From positions 1 to 64,000 of the forward strand of contig NZ_CAMILN010000001.1 in assembly GCF_946222045.1 (NCBI RefSeq): DNA of 64,000 nucleotides, in the 5' to 3' direction. This document shows positions 44,818 to 54,517 of this stretch, in pieces (position 1 is the stretch's first letter; each line of letters opens with the position of its first letter). This DNA comes from an uncultured Peptoniphilus sp. (GTDB taxonomy: Bacteria; Bacillota; Clostridia; Tissierellales; Peptoniphilaceae). The position numbers and the translations under genes were made by a program. A model generated the notes under the pieces. The model made no database searches. It was not told where the DNA came from and saw only the letters and a list, made by a program, of their open reading frames with translations.

Positions 44818-45735
44818 TTATCCCCTCTTTAGCTTTCTCTTTAATTTCTTCTCAAGATAAGCTTCTATTGGGACTTGAGCAAGTAGGGTTGCCACAAAAA
44901 TTATTATAGCCCCAAAGATTTCTCTCTCAGTCATTTTTTGTGACAAAATCATCCAACCAAAGAGGGCCCCAAAAACTGATTCAAGAGAGCAAATCATGGA
45001 CGCCACTACTGGATCTAGGTCCTTTAGGGCCATAAGTTGGATAGTAAAGCCAACTCCAGACGATAATATTCCCACATAGAGGATTGTCACGTAAGATTTT
45101 AAAATCCCATCCATGTTTATATCTTCGAGGACCAGGGCTCCCACAAGAGAAATGATGCCGCAAACTGCAAATTGAATCATTGAAAGTATGACTGCATTGG
45201 TGTCTCTTGAATACTTTGTCAATAGTAAGATGTGGATTGCAAAGATAAGAGCCGATAGGATTACAATCAAGTCTCCCTTATTTATGCTAAAGCCACCCTT
45301 GATGGACAAGAGGTAGGTTCCCACCATGGCAAGGAAGATACAAAGTATGATTTTTATACTTGGTCTTCTTCCAAAAAATAGTCCTATTAGAGGAATAAAA
45401 ACTATGTATAGAGCTGTCAAAAAGCTTGCCTTGGCAGCTGACGTGTAGATTAGGGAAACCTGCTGGAGGTTTATAGGTATAGTAAAGGCCAACCCACAAA
45501 CGATCCCTCCCTCAAGAGTCTTCTTCATATCAAACTTCTCTTCCCTATAAGTCTTTGACTTCATCATAAAAAATTTATAGGTTAGGTATAAAAATACTAC
45601 TGCTACAAAAGACCTTGCAGCTGTAAAAGAAAGGGGTCCCAAGTGGTCCATGCCCTTTGCCTGTGCCACAAAGGCAAGTCCCCAAATTATTGCTGTTACA
45701 AATAACATTATTGATGCTTTTAATTCTTTTCTCAT
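44818..45735 (-). CDS. EamA/DMT-family permease
   Basis: 305 residues with ten membrane segments in two EamA halves (about 5-140 and 150-290). Typical phrases are IIWGLAFVAQAKGMDHLGPL and FTAARSFVAVVFL. The family exports metabolites and amino acids. The ATG at 45735 follows GGGTGGTG; the longer reading to 45771 has no ribosome binding site. Substrate not predictable. Confidence 0.88.
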   Translation of the reverse strand: MRKELKASIMLFVTAIIWGLAFVAQAKGMDHLGPLSFTAARSFVAVVFLYLTYKFFMMKSKTYREEKFDMKKTLEGGIVCGLAFTIPINLQQVSLIYTSAAKASFLTALYIVFIPLIGLFFGRRPSIKIILCIFLAMVGTYLLSIKGGFSINKGDLIVILSALIFAIHILLLTKYSRDTNAVILSMIQFAVCGIISLVGALVLEDINMDGILKSYVTILYVGILSSGVGFTIQLMALKDLDPVVASMICSLESVFGALFGWMILSQKMTEREIFGAIIIFVATLLAQVPIEAYLEKKLKRKLKRG

Positions 45736-45913
45736 TTTTACACCACCCAAAAAACACCAATTCAAAAGCATAAGCCTAAATTGATGTTAAAATTCTATAA
45801 TTTAATATTATCACAATTTATCCAAGAAAAATAGTAATGCAATGCTTCTTAACTTATTTTTTTAAATTAGACCTTTTTACAATCTCATGTATAATTAGAG
45901 TAAGAGGTGAATT

Positions 45914-47341
45914 ATGATAAAATTTAATTTGTATAAAGAAGGAGGACTAAAGGTCCACTTCGTAAAAAAAGACGGGGAACTTCCAAGTGAAATTAAGGAA
46001 TATCTTGAAAAGAAAAAGTTCGCTTATAAGTTTAAGGAAAGTTTATACCTTCCTAGCTTTGAAGAAGAATCAGAAATCTTCATGGGACTAGGCGATGATG
46101 AACTTGACCTAGAAGATGTGAGAAATCTTTTCTTTGAACTTGGAAATATTTTAATAGACAATGAGGAGCACGAAGTAGAAATAAAAATGCCAGACCTTGG
46201 TATGTGCAACAGAAAGACTATTATGGCAGCTTATGAAGGACTTCGCCAAGGTGAATATGAATTCACAAAGAAAACTAGTGTAAAAGAAAAGAAGGCTGAC
46301 TTTGAAATCACTGTCAACTACACAGCCTTTAAGGGACCTGAAGAAAAATTGAGAGAGGGTCTTGATAAGATAGAAAATATTATGGATGGAGTCTTCCTTG
46401 CAAGAGACCTTGTAAACGAAAGAGCAAATGTAATTTATCCAGAGACTCTTGCCAATATTACAAGGGAAAAATTGGAAGAAGCTGGGGTTAAAGTTACAGT
46501 TTATGAAGAAGATGAAATCGAAAAAATTGGCATGAAGGCCTTTTTAAGGGTTGCAGCTGGTGCGACAAACCGTCCAAGACTTATTGTAATGGAATACAAT
46601 AATGCCGATACAGAAAAAGTTGCCCTTGTTGGTAAGGGACTAACTTACGACTCTGGTGGATACAATATAAAGTCTCCATCTGGCATGAACTACATGCACT
46701 GCGACATGGGTGGAGCTGGTACAGTTATTGGAACTATGTATGCACTTGCAAAGAACAAGGCAAAGACAAATGTTGTTGGTGTAGTTGCAGCTTGTGAAAA
46801 TATGATTTCAGGTCACGCTTACAAGTCTGGGGACGTGATTGACTCCATGAAGGGACTTACAATTGAAGTTGCAAACACTGACGCTGAAGGAAGAATTACC
46901 CTTGCCGATGCAGTCCACTATGCCACAAATGACCTTGGAGCAGAAAAGATCATTGACCTTGCAACACTTACTGGTGCAGTTACAATTGCCCTTGGAGAAG
47001 TTTACACAGGTGCAGTTACAAATAACGAAGAATTCTACAATGAAGTCCTTGAAGCAGGAAAATTATCTGGTGAAAAAATCTGGGCCTTCCCTTATGATGA
47101 AGACTACAAGAAATTAAACAAGTCAGAAGTTGCTGACATCAAGAACACTTCAGGTAGACATGCAGGCACTGTTACAGCAGGACTATTTGTTGGCGAGTTC
47201 GTAAAAGAAAATACGCCTTGGGTTCACCTAGACATAGCAGCAACAGGATACAGGGACAAGAAGTCAGGTTACCTTCCAAAGAATGCAACAGGTATTCACG
47301 TTAAGACTTTAAATAACCTACTAGACCCAACAGATTGCTAA
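45914..47341 (+). CDS. pepA: Leucyl aminopeptidase (M17)
   Basis: 475 residues; a cytosolic hexameric peptidase that removes N-terminal residues and makes amino acids available. The metal ligands and catalytic residues are all visible: VGKGLTYDSGGYNIKS (Lys and Asp), MHCDMGGAG, NTDAEGRITLADA (Asp, Glu, Arg), then LTGAVTIALG. The N-terminal domain is diverged, as usual. TATAAT at 45890-45895 and an AGAGGTG site precede the start. It fits a peptide- and amino-acid-fermenting lifestyle. Confidence 0.93.
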   Translation: MIKFNLYKEGGLKVHFVKKDGELPSEIKEYLEKKKFAYKFKESLYLPSFEEESEIFMGLGDDELDLEDVRNLFFELGNILIDNEEHEVEIKMPDLGMCNRKTIMAAYEGLRQGEYEFTKKTSVKEKKADFEITVNYTAFKGPEEKLREGLDKIENIMDGVFLARDLVNERANVIYPETLANITREKLEEAGVKVTVYEEDEIEKIGMKAFLRVAAGATNRPRLIVMEYNNADTEKVALVGKGLTYDSGGYNIKSPSGMNYMHCDMGGAGTVIGTMYALAKNKAKTNVVGVVAACENMISGHAYKSGDVIDSMKGLTIEVANTDAEGRITLADAVHYATNDLGAEKIIDLATLTGAVTIALGEVYTGAVTNNEEFYNEVLEAGKLSGEKIWAFPYDEDYKKLNKSEVADIKNTSGRHAGTVTAGLFVGEFVKENTPWVHLDIAATGYRDKKSGYLPKNATGIHVKTLNNLLDPTDC

Positions 47342-47354
47342 GATTTTTAATCAC

Positions 47355-47379
47355 AACCACTGGCTAAGGGCCGGTGGTT
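47355..47379 (+). terminator. Terminator of pepA
   Basis: AACCACTGGC and GCCGGTGGTT form a GC-rich stem followed by six T. Confidence 0.85.
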
Positions 47380-47392
47380 TTTTCAATTAAAA

Positions 47393-47416
47393 AACTCACC
47401 TTATTTCTAAGATGAG
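47393..47416 (-). terminator. Terminator of the small anchored protein gene
   Basis: AACTCATCTTA and the facing strand of AACTCACCTTA pair around a short loop; the minus strand then reads six T. Confidence 0.7.
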
Positions 47417-47419
47417 TTC

Positions 47420-47923
47420 TCATAGATCTTCTATATTTATTTCACCGTGCAAGCTATAAATTTCCGGACCATTATTTTCTAATTTTCCCATATTTTCCCT
47501 TATAGAATAAGTAAGATAAAATTTAAAGTGTTCTATACCTTTATAGTCTTTAGCTAATTCAAAATCTTCTGAAAGAATTTGATATTCATAAAATTCTTTA
47601 TTATTTTCATCTTCAAATAATCTAAAATTAATTTCATAATCTTTAGGGTCTTGGAATTTTATCTTATCATCTTTATCCAGTAATAATGTAAAATAAAACT
47701 GGCTAATCAATTTTCTTCCATGAAAGTCGTTATCTTTACTAATGATTACATCTCTATAAAGGTCATTAGAATTTTTATTGATAATATTTGCTTTTACTTC
47801 TTCACTCATAACATTGGAATTATTCTTATCATCTATTTTTTCATTATTAGTTTTATTTCTAAAGTATATTAACAATGATAAAGATAAAATAATTATCAAA
47901 GCTATTCCTACTTTTTTTCGCAT
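47420..47923 (-). CDS. Membrane-anchored hypothetical protein
   Basis: 167 residues, not recognised. A basic N-terminus and one membrane segment (about 5-21) are followed by an Asn/Lys/Asp-rich linker and a beta-rich soluble domain (QFYFTLLLDKDDKIKF, EHFKFYLTYSIRE). Its layout resembles the anchored protein at 7219-7698, but sequences do not obviously match. The ATG at 47923 lies eight bases after GGAGG; a TTG one codon earlier is too close. Codons are more AT-rich than in neighbours, which may mean recent acquisition or weak constraint. Confidence 0.7.
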   Translation of the reverse strand: MRKKVGIALIIILSLSLLIYFRNKTNNEKIDDKNNSNVMSEEVKANIINKNSNDLYRDVIISKDNDFHGRKLISQFYFTLLLDKDDKIKFQDPKDYEINFRLFEDENNKEFYEYQILSEDFELAKDYKGIEHFKFYLTYSIRENMGKLENNGPEIYSLHGEINIEDL

Positions 47924-48018
47924 CAATAATACCTCCGCTAAAAATATCCAAATATTCCATTATGTTATCTAAATAAATTATATAAAACTTTTTTTCCTTG
48001 TCAAATTTATTATTTATA

Positions 48019-48056
48019 AAAAGACTCTATCAGCTAAAAGTCCTGATAGAGTCTTT
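48019..48056. terminator. Long bidirectional hairpin
   Basis: AAAGACTCTATCAG and CTGATAGAGTCTTT form a perfect 14-pair stem. It is the second of two hairpins downstream of hppA and would back up the first. Confidence 0.75.
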
Positions 48057-48082
48057 AAAAAGTTAATATAGTTTGCAATAAA

Positions 48083-48114
48083 AAATCTGCTAGAGATTTC
48101 TCTCTAACAGATTT
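48083..48114 (-). terminator. Terminator of hppA
   Basis: AAATCTGCTAGAGA and TCTCTAACAGATTT pair with one mismatch. The stem begins just past the hppA stop and is followed by T on the minus strand. Confidence 0.8.
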
Positions 48115-48120
48115 ATTTTT

Positions 48121-50124
48121 TTATAGGAATAGTCCGCCGTATGCAACAAATAGTGGTGCGAATACAAGGGATACAACAGTTATAAGTTTAATTAGAATAT
48201 TAAGAGAAGGTCCTGATGTATCTTTGAATGGGTCACCAACTGTGTCTCCAGTTACAGCTGCCTTGTGAGCTTCTGAACCTTTACCACCGTGTGCTCCACC
48301 TTCGATGTATTTTTTAGCATTGTCCCAAGCTCCACCAGCGTTTGACATAAAGATTGCCATTAGTACACCAGTTACAAGAGCTCCTGCTTGAAGTCCGCCT
48401 AGGGCTTCTGTACCAAGTAGTAGACCTACTAGTACTGGAACAATTACAGCGATTAGTCCTGGTACGACCATTTGCTTAAGAGCAGCACCTGTTGAGATGT
48501 CAACACATCTTGCATAGTCAGGAGTTGCCTTACCTTCCATGATTCCAGGAATTTCTTTAAATTGTCTTCTAACTTCGTCGATCATTTCTGATGCTGCGTT
48601 ACCAACTGCTGACATAGTAAGTGCAGAGAAGGCAAATGGAAGCATACCACCAACGAATGTTGCAGCAATAACTTCTGGCTTAGAAATGTCAATTCCCGTT
48701 AGGCCAGTTGCGTTAATGTAAGAAACGAAAAGTGCAAGGGCAGTAAGTGCTGCTGATCCAATTGCAAATCCCTTTCCTATAGCTGCTGTTGTATTACCAA
48801 CAGAGTCAAGTGAGTCTGTGATTTCACGAACGTCTTCTGGTAGTTCACACATTTCTGCAATACCACCAGCGTTGTCTGCGATTGGTCCATAAGCGTCTAC
48901 GGCAATTGTCATACCAGTTGTTGAAAGCATACCAACAGCTGCAAGAGAAATTCCGTAAAGTCCTACGATTGGGTCAGCGTTTCCGCCAGCTCCAAGGTAA
49001 GCTGCAATAATACCAATAGCAATGACAATGATTGGTCCAACTGTTGACATCATACCAACAGAAAGTCCAGAAATAATATTTGTTGAAGAACCAGTTTCTG
49101 ATTCTGCTCCAATTCTCTTAACTGGTGCATAATCTTCAGCTGTGTAATATTCTGTAAATTTAGAAATTATTAGACCAACTGCAATACCAATAATTACTGG
49201 TGCAAAGGGTGCAAAACTTCCAAAGATGTAGTTTGATAAAAGTGCTGAAGCTATCATTGTAACGCCAGCTGCTACATATTCACCTGCGTTAAGAGCCTTT
49301 TGTGGGTTCTTGTCTCCCTTAACAAAGAAAGCAGCTACAATTGATGCTAAGATACCAACTGTTGCAACAAGAATACCAAATTTAACACCTTCTTCTCCAT
49401 AAGCTACAACTCCAAGAGTAATAACTGAAAGAAGTGCTCCAACGTAAGATTCAAATAAGTCAGCTCCCATTCCAGCAACGTCACCAACGTTATCTCCTAC
49501 GTTATCAGCGATAACTGCAGGGTTTCTTGGGTCGTCTTCTGGGATACCAGCTTCAACTTTACCTACAAGGTCAGCTCCAACGTCTGCAGCCTTAGTGTAG
49601 ATACCGCCACCAACTCTTGCGAAAAGTGCAATAGATGATGCTCCAAGTGAAAATCCTGTAATAATTTCAGTTTGTCCACCTGTTATGAAATATGCGCAAG
49701 TAATACCAATGATTCCTAGTCCAACAACGCACATTCCCATTACAACTCCACCTGAAAAGGCAACGTCAAGGGCTTTACCTAGGCCACCCTTCCATGCTGC
49801 GTTTGTTGTTCTAACGTTTGCTTTTGTAGCAACCTTCATACCAACATAACCAGCAGCTACTGAAAAGATAGCTCCTACTACGAAACAAATAGCAGTTGGG
49901 ATTGATTTAAGTCCTACTGCCAAGATAATTGCAAGTACAATTACAAATACAACAAGAGCCTTATATTCTCTTGTTAAAAATGCCATGGCTCCTTCTGAAA
50001 TGTAAGAAGAAATTTCTTTCATTCTTTCATTTCCGGCATCTTGTTTTGACACAAAGCTTACCTTGTAAGCAGCAAACAATAGTGCCAAAACGCCGACTAT
50101 AGGAGCTAGATATAAAATATCCAT
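48121..50124 (-). CDS. hppA: K+-dependent membrane-bound pyrophosphatase (Na+ or H+ pump)
   Basis: 667 residues with about 16 membrane segments. It couples pyrophosphate hydrolysis to ion export. The substrate motif is present ([20 protein letters not shown], then [19 protein letters not shown]), and DNAGGIAEM and [12 protein letters not shown] follow. The K+-dependence site reads [10 protein letters not shown], with Ala and Gly where K+-independent enzymes have Lys and Thr. Na+ versus H+ pumping cannot be decided by eye. Start behind GGAGG. It lies just after secG. Confidence 0.94.
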   Translation of the reverse strand: MDILYLAPIVGVLALLFAAYKVSFVSKQDAGNERMKEISSYISEGAMAFLTREYKALVVFVIVLAIILAVGLKSIPTAICFVVGAIFSVAAGYVGMKVATKANVRTTNAAWKGGLGKALDVAFSGGVVMGMCVVGLGIIGITCAYFITGGQTEIITGFSLGASSIALFARVGGGIYTKAADVGADLVGKVEAGIPEDDPRNPAVIADNVGDNVGDVAGMGADLFESYVGALLSVITLGVVAYGEEGVKFGILVATVGILASIVAAFFVKGDKNPQKALNAGEYVAAGVTMIASALLSNYIFGSFAPFAPVIIGIAVGLIISKFTEYYTAEDYAPVKRIGAESETGSSTNIISGLSVGMMSTVGPIIVIAIGIIAAYLGAGGNADPIVGLYGISLAAVGMLSTTGMTIAVDAYGPIADNAGGIAEMCELPEDVREITDSLDSVGNTTAAIGKGFAIGSAALTALALFVSYINATGLTGIDISKPEVIAATFVGGMLPFAFSALTMSAVGNAASEMIDEVRRQFKEIPGIMEGKATPDYARCVDISTGAALKQMVVPGLIAVIVPVLVGLLLGTEALGGLQAGALVTGVLMAIFMSNAGGAWDNAKKYIEGGAHGGKGSEAHKAAVTGDTVGDPFKDTSGPSLNILIKLITVVSLVFAPLFVAYGGLFL

Positions 50125-50146
50125 TCTAATCCTCCTTAAATTTTAA

Positions 50147-50371
50147 TTAAATTGCAGCTAATATAATAAGTGCAAGTGCAAAAACGATGCTTGAACCAAT
50201 AACAATTCTGTTTTGGATATCTTTTTTACTAGAACCCTTGTGAGATCCCCACATGCTAGTTTCTTCGCCTTGCATAGTTCCTAGACCAGCTTGTTCTGAT
50301 TCCATTTGTGCAACTACACTTATTACAATTATGCTCGCAATAATAATTATAATAGATAAAAAAGTTTGCAA
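50147..50371 (-). CDS. secG: Preprotein translocase subunit SecG
   Basis: 74 residues with two membrane segments (about 2-20 and 55-73) and a loop QAGLGTMQGEETSMWGSHKG, typical of SecG. It supports SecYE-mediated export. The start is a TTG (50371) behind GGGAGG. It lies 22 bp upstream of hppA. The usual downstream partners in Firmicutes (rnr, smpB) are not here. Confidence 0.85.
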   Translation of the reverse strand: MQTFLSIIIIIASIIVISVVAQMESEQAGLGTMQGEETSMWGSHKGSSKKDIQNRIVIGSSIVFALALIILAAI

Positions 50372-50461
50372 ACTTATACCTCCCTTAAATTTCTATAACA
50401 TATAAATTCTAACACAGCAAGCCTTGCTAAGCAACGAATTTATAGGATATTTTGGCATTTT

Positions 50462-51052
50462 TTATAAGCAATCTTTCCTTTTTATGGCTTCTTCGATGTA
50501 ATCTTCCCTCTCCTGCATTGCAAGAAGAGTTTTTTCTATTAATTCATCAAGTTCCCAACCCAGCTTTTCTGCTCCTCTTTTTATTACATCACGAGAGCAA
50601 CCTTCTGCGAACTTCTTGTCCTTAAATTTTTTCTTCACACTTTTTAGCTTCATATCCTTGGTGCTCTTTGATGGTCTCATTAGGGATGCTGCATAAATTA
50701 AACCTGTGAGTTCATCTGTTGAAAATAAAATCTTCTCCATGAAGAGTTCTGGTTCCACATCAGAACATATTCCAGACCCGTGGGCCATAATGGCATGGAT
50801 GAGTTCATCACTTCCACCTGCATCTCTTAAGATTTTTGGTGTATTCTTTAGATGTTCTTCAGGATATCTCTCATAGTCAACATCGTGGAGGAGTCCTGCC
50901 ATCTTCCAAAAGTCTACATTGTCCTTGTCATACTCTTCTGCAAAGTATCCCATTACATTTTCAAGGGTCAAGGCATGTCTTATGTGAAAGGATTCCTTGT
51001 TGTATTCTTTTAAAAGTTTTAATCCATCTTCTCTACTTATTCCACTCTTCAT
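50462..51052 (-). CDS. HD-domain hydrolase
   Basis: 196 residues. The HD motif is present: RHALTLENVMGYFAEEY, then MAGLLHDVDYERYPEEH (His-Asp pair near 54) and IMAHGSG. Metal-dependent phosphohydrolases of this size act on nucleotides or related phosphates; the substrate is not predictable. The ATG follows AAAAGGAAG. It is divergent from gap. Confidence 0.85.
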   Translation of the reverse strand: MKSGISREDGLKLLKEYNKESFHIRHALTLENVMGYFAEEYDKDNVDFWKMAGLLHDVDYERYPEEHLKNTPKILRDAGGSDELIHAIMAHGSGICSDVEPELFMEKILFSTDELTGLIYAASLMRPSKSTKDMKLKSVKKKFKDKKFAEGCSRDVIKRGAEKLGWELDELIEKTLLAMQEREDYIEEAIKRKDCL

Positions 51053-51158
51053 AATCTCACTTCCTTTTGCCTAATTTTATCACAATAATTTTTGAATTTC
51101 ACTTTTATCTACTTGTGTTATAATGAAGGTAAGAATGCAATGAACAATGGAGGTTTTT

Positions 51159-52178
51159 ATGAAAAAAAATGTTGGCATAATGGGCTTTGGTAGAATTGGT
51201 AGAGATGCTCTAAGGATCTGGGCCCTAAGAGACGATGTTAATTTTGAAGTTACTCACGTAGCTGTTAGAAATTTGGACAAAACTTTAAAAGAAAGAACTC
51301 ACCTATTTAAATTCGACTCAATCTATAGAAAGTTCCCTGGTGAAATTGAGCTCACTGACGACGGAATGATTATCAATGGAAAGAAAGTTACTTTCGTTGA
51401 ATCAAAGACACCTGACAAGATGAACTGGAAAGACCTTGGTGTTGATGTTGTTATTGATTCATCTGGTGCCTTCAAGGACGAAGAACAAGCAAGAGGTCAC
51501 CTTGAAAGTGGTGCAAAAAAAGTTGTCTTAACTTCTCCAGGCAAGGGCGACATGCTTACAGTTGTTATGGGAGTTAACGACGACAAGTACGATCCAGAAA
51601 AACACGACATTATCTCTAACGCGTCTTGTACAACAAACTGTCTTGCTCCAGTGACTAAGGTTATCTTAGAAAACTTCGGAATCAAGAAGGGACTTATGTC
51701 CACTGTTCACGCTTACACTAACGACCAAAACATCCACGACGGTGTTCACAAGAAGGACATGAGACGTGCAAGAATGGGAGCAGAAAATATCATTCCAACT
51801 TCAACTGGTGCAGCTAAGGCTGTTGGAAAAGTTATTCCAGAAGTTGACGGAATCTTAACTGGCTTTGCCCTAAGAGTTCCTGTTCCAACTGGATCATTAG
51901 TTGACGTAACTTTTGAACTTGAAAAAGAAGCTACAGTTGAAGAAATCAACGCAGCTATCAAGAAGGCTTCTGAAAACGAATTAAAGGGTATCCTTGCTTA
52001 CTCAGAAGATGAACTTGTTTCTTCTGACATCATTGGCGACGAACACTCTTCTATTTTCGATTCACTTCTTACAACTGTTAACGGAAAAATGGTTAAACTT
52101 GTTTCATGGTATGACAACGAATGGGGTTACACAGAAAGAGTTATTGACCTAACAGAAAAAATTGTTGAATCTCTATAA
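51159..52178 (+). CDS. gap: Glyceraldehyde-3-phosphate dehydrogenase (type I)
   Basis: 339 residues. NAD-binding GIMGFGRIGRDALRI at the start, the catalytic cysteine in SNASCTTNCLAP (near 150), HAYTNDQNIHD, and the closing SWYDNEWGYTERV. It interconverts glyceraldehyde 3-phosphate and 1,3-bisphosphoglycerate. The ATG at 51159 follows GGAGG by six bases. The promoter has TATAAT at 51119-51124 with an extended -10. It is monocistronic, without pgk or tpi. Confidence 0.96.
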   Translation: MKKNVGIMGFGRIGRDALRIWALRDDVNFEVTHVAVRNLDKTLKERTHLFKFDSIYRKFPGEIELTDDGMIINGKKVTFVESKTPDKMNWKDLGVDVVIDSSGAFKDEEQARGHLESGAKKVVLTSPGKGDMLTVVMGVNDDKYDPEKHDIISNASCTTNCLAPVTKVILENFGIKKGLMSTVHAYTNDQNIHDGVHKKDMRRARMGAENIIPTSTGAAKAVGKVIPEVDGILTGFALRVPVPTGSLVDVTFELEKEATVEEINAAIKKASENELKGILAYSEDELVSSDIIGDEHSSIFDSLLTTVNGKMVKLVSWYDNEWGYTERVIDLTEKIVESL

Positions 52179-52186
52179 GATTATTT

Positions 52187-52212
52187 AAGGCTTGCTTAGG
52201 CAGGCCTTTTTT
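52187..52212 (+). terminator. Terminator of gap
   Basis: AAGGCTTGC and GGCAGGCCTT pair, followed by six T. Confidence 0.85.
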
Positions 52213-52348
52213 GTTTGCCTAAGATTTTCTTATGGGTTATCATTGTTTTATAAATTAGCAGTAAATATTTTTAAGGACTTAAATAGAAGGTCTTAATGAT
52301 CGATAAATATAAAATAAGTGGCGAGAAAATAAAAATAGAAGAAAAATT

Positions 52349-52376
52349 AAGACCAAGGTGTGCAAGCCTTGGTCTT
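52349..52376. terminator. Terminator of the metA-aspartokinase fusion gene
   Basis: AAGACCAAGG and CCTTGGTCTT form a ten-pair stem just past the stop. The T-run is better on the plus strand, but the stem can serve either direction. Confidence 0.7.
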
Positions 52377-52378
52377 TT

Positions 52379-54175
52379 TTAATCCTTTATAATTGTCCCA
52401 TGATTATCTGGGTCATTTGTGTTTAAAATTTTTATAGTTATATTTTTCTTGGCAACGGGATTTATGGCATCTTCTTGATAAACTTGGGCTCCCTCCCCAA
52501 TTATTTCCTTTAATTCCGTGTAGGAAAGCTTGTCAATAGTCTTGGCATCTGGGTCACTGTTGGGGTCTGATGTCATAATTCCATTTACGTCAGTCCAGTT
52601 CTCGTAGACTTTGGAGTCAAGGGCATAGGCAATTAGGCTGCCTGTATAATCGCTACCTCCCCTAGTGAAGGTCACAATATTTCCCTTCTCGTCGCTACCA
52701 TAAAAGCCTGGAACAACTGCCTTTTTGTTTTCTCCAATGTGACTTTGGATGGCCCTCTTGGACTTTTCTATATCAACTTGTCCCCTTTCATCAAAGATTA
52801 TTAGGTCCTTGGCATCAATAAAGTCGTAGGTCAAGTATTTTGCAAGTAACTTGGCATTAAGGTATTCGCCCCTGGACACAATGAAGTCCTTGTCCCTGGA
52901 CTCCTTTATCTCATCAAAAACAAATTTCAACTCATCATCCCAAAAGTCTTCAAGATCCAGGTCTTGAGCTATGGATAAAAATCTCTTTTTAATTTTCTCT
53001 ACTTGCTTGTCACGGCTTAGACTTTGGACTTCTAATTCCTCTTCAAGGGACTTGATAATCTCTCTGACCTCTTCAATCCTCAAATTTTTGTCAGAAAGAG
53101 AAATCAATTCGTCAGTAATCTTTGTGTCCTTTTTAAATCTTCTTCCCGGTGCAGAAACCACAATCACGTCCCTATCTTCCTTGGAAAAGATAATTTTTTT
53201 CACCTTGGCAAATTGCCCTGCGTCCTTCAGGGAGCTGCCGCCAAATTTTGAAACTGACTTCCCCTCAATGCTATCAATGGCAAAGGGTGTTTCTTGGTAG
53301 ACGCAGTAGTTGAGCCAGTTAGAGAAGAAGAGATTGCCTGCAGACCTCCACCTAATTTTTATGTCCTTCTTATGGTCGTTGTCCTCATAATAATTTATTG
53401 GTGGACTGATTTTTTTGCCTTGAGAAAGATCCCTGATGTACTCATTGTGGAGGGTGTCTTTGTCATATTCCCAGTGGCCAAAATTAAAGACAAAGCGGTT
53501 GTCCTTAGTTGTCACAAGGGAAACTCCAGTGTCAGGTCTTGCTGCAAGGACTTCAAGGTCTGAAAAGTCTTCAAAATCTTCAAGGTCAACGTAAGTGTGT
53601 CTTGATGTTGGGACCAAGAAGCTGTCATCAAATCCCTTGACAATCTTATTATCTTTTAGTTTGTCAAATTCAAAAACTCCAAAGATTTTCTCGTCGCTAA
53701 GCTTGTGCTCAATCTTGTAGTAGTGATATAGGGCCGCTTGGGCAGACCAACATATAAACATTGTGGAATAAACATTTTTCTTGGCAAATTCAAAAATTAT
53801 CTTTAGTTCGTCCCAATATTTTATCTTTTCATAGGCAAGGGTTTCAATAGGGGCCCCAGTAATTATCATGGCGTCGTACTTATTGTTTTTTATATCGTCA
53901 TAAGTCTTGTAAAAAGACTTCAACCTCTTGGCATCGGAGTTATTTGGATTGTAGGACTCCATCCTCACAAGGTCAATGTTAATTTGTAGGGCAGTGTTTG
54001 AAAGCATCCTCAAGAGTTGAAGTTCAGTTTCTTCCTTCTTGGGCATCAAGTTTACAATAGCAATGCTAAGGGGTCTTATGTCCTGCTTAATGGCAGAGGA
54101 GTCCCTCATTGTAAAAATATTTTCTCTCTCTAAAACTTCTTCAACAATTAAATCTCTAGGTATTATTAATGGCAT
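52379..54175 (-). CDS. Bifunctional homoserine O-acetyltransferase (MetA) - aspartokinase fusion
   Basis: 598 residues in one frame. Residues 1-300 are a complete MetA: Cys142 (FICWSAQAALYHYY), catalytic His234 and Glu236 (FNFGHWEYD), and the usual end FSNWLNYCVYQETPF. GAPIET places Glu at 111, the acetyl-CoA-specific form, where E. coli has Gly. After about eight residues aspartokinase begins at SKFGGSSLKDA (310-315) and continues to FTRGGSDYTGSL and WTDVNGIMTSDP. It stops at NPDNHGTII-like sequence, so the ACT regulatory domains are missing. The ATG at 54175 has GAGGAG upstream; longer readings translate the T-box. The first and fourth steps around homoserine are thus joined, under T-box control. 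Confidence 0.92.
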   Translation of the reverse strand: MPLIIPRDLIVEEVLERENIFTMRDSSAIKQDIRPLSIAIVNLMPKKEETELQLLRMLSNTALQINIDLVRMESYNPNNSDAKRLKSFYKTYDDIKNNKYDAMIITGAPIETLAYEKIKYWDELKIIFEFAKKNVYSTMFICWSAQAALYHYYKIEHKLSDEKIFGVFEFDKLKDNKIVKGFDDSFLVPTSRHTYVDLEDFEDFSDLEVLAARPDTGVSLVTTKDNRFVFNFGHWEYDKDTLHNEYIRDLSQGKKISPPINYYEDNDHKKDIKIRWRSAGNLFFSNWLNYCVYQETPFAIDSIEGKSVSKFGGSSLKDAGQFAKVKKIIFSKEDRDVIVVSAPGRRFKKDTKITDELISLSDKNLRIEEVREIIKSLEEELEVQSLSRDKQVEKIKKRFLSIAQDLDLEDFWDDELKFVFDEIKESRDKDFIVSRGEYLNAKLLAKYLTYDFIDAKDLIIFDERGQVDIEKSKRAIQSHIGENKKAVVPGFYGSDEKGNIVTFTRGGSDYTGSLIAYALDSKVYENWTDVNGIMTSDPNSDPDAKTIDKLSYTELKEIIGEGAQVYQEDAINPVAKKNITIKILNTNDPDNHGTIIKD

Positions 54176-54221
54176 TTTTATTCTCCTCTTTTTTATTTGT
54201 ACTTGAGGAAGGAAAACAATA

Positions 54222-54475
54222 AAAAAAGCTTCCATCCCTAAAGGACGAAAGCTATTTCGTGTTACCACCTTAATTCTCTTCCAACTCGCGATGGAAGACT
54301 CTTCAAGTACTATCATACTCTATCGCTGTAACGGGCGCGCCCGTGCCTATCTAAATATCGATAGACCCTCAAGAAGGACCATGTTCTCCCAATCTTCCTC
54401 TACTTCTCTCACCAAACGAAGCTCTCTTTAATCAGTCAAGAAGGATACTCTTCCTCTTATTGAGTTATTTTCCAT
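54222..54475 (-). promoter_or_regulatory. T-box leader upstream of the MetA-aspartokinase gene
   Basis: The minus strand carries AAGGTGGTAACACG (about 54262-54275), the T-box that pairs with the tRNA acceptor end. An antiterminator/terminator region follows (AGCTTTCGTCC with GGATGGAAGCT, then seven T, 54226-54256). Upstream is about 200 nt of structured Stem I-like sequence with AGGAAGAG motifs. GAACATGG near 54385 could hold an AUG (Met) specifier, which would suit the gene, but I could not fold Stem I reliably. Uncharged tRNA would allow read-through. Confidence 0.88.
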
Positions 54476-54517
54476 TATAATAGCACCAAAAAACCTTAAT
54501 GTCAATTGCAAAAACCT

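Noticed and set aside
54176..54316. N-terminal extension of the MetA fusion protein
   Set aside because: These codons are the 3' part of the T-box leader and its terminator; the ribosome binding site is directly before 54175.
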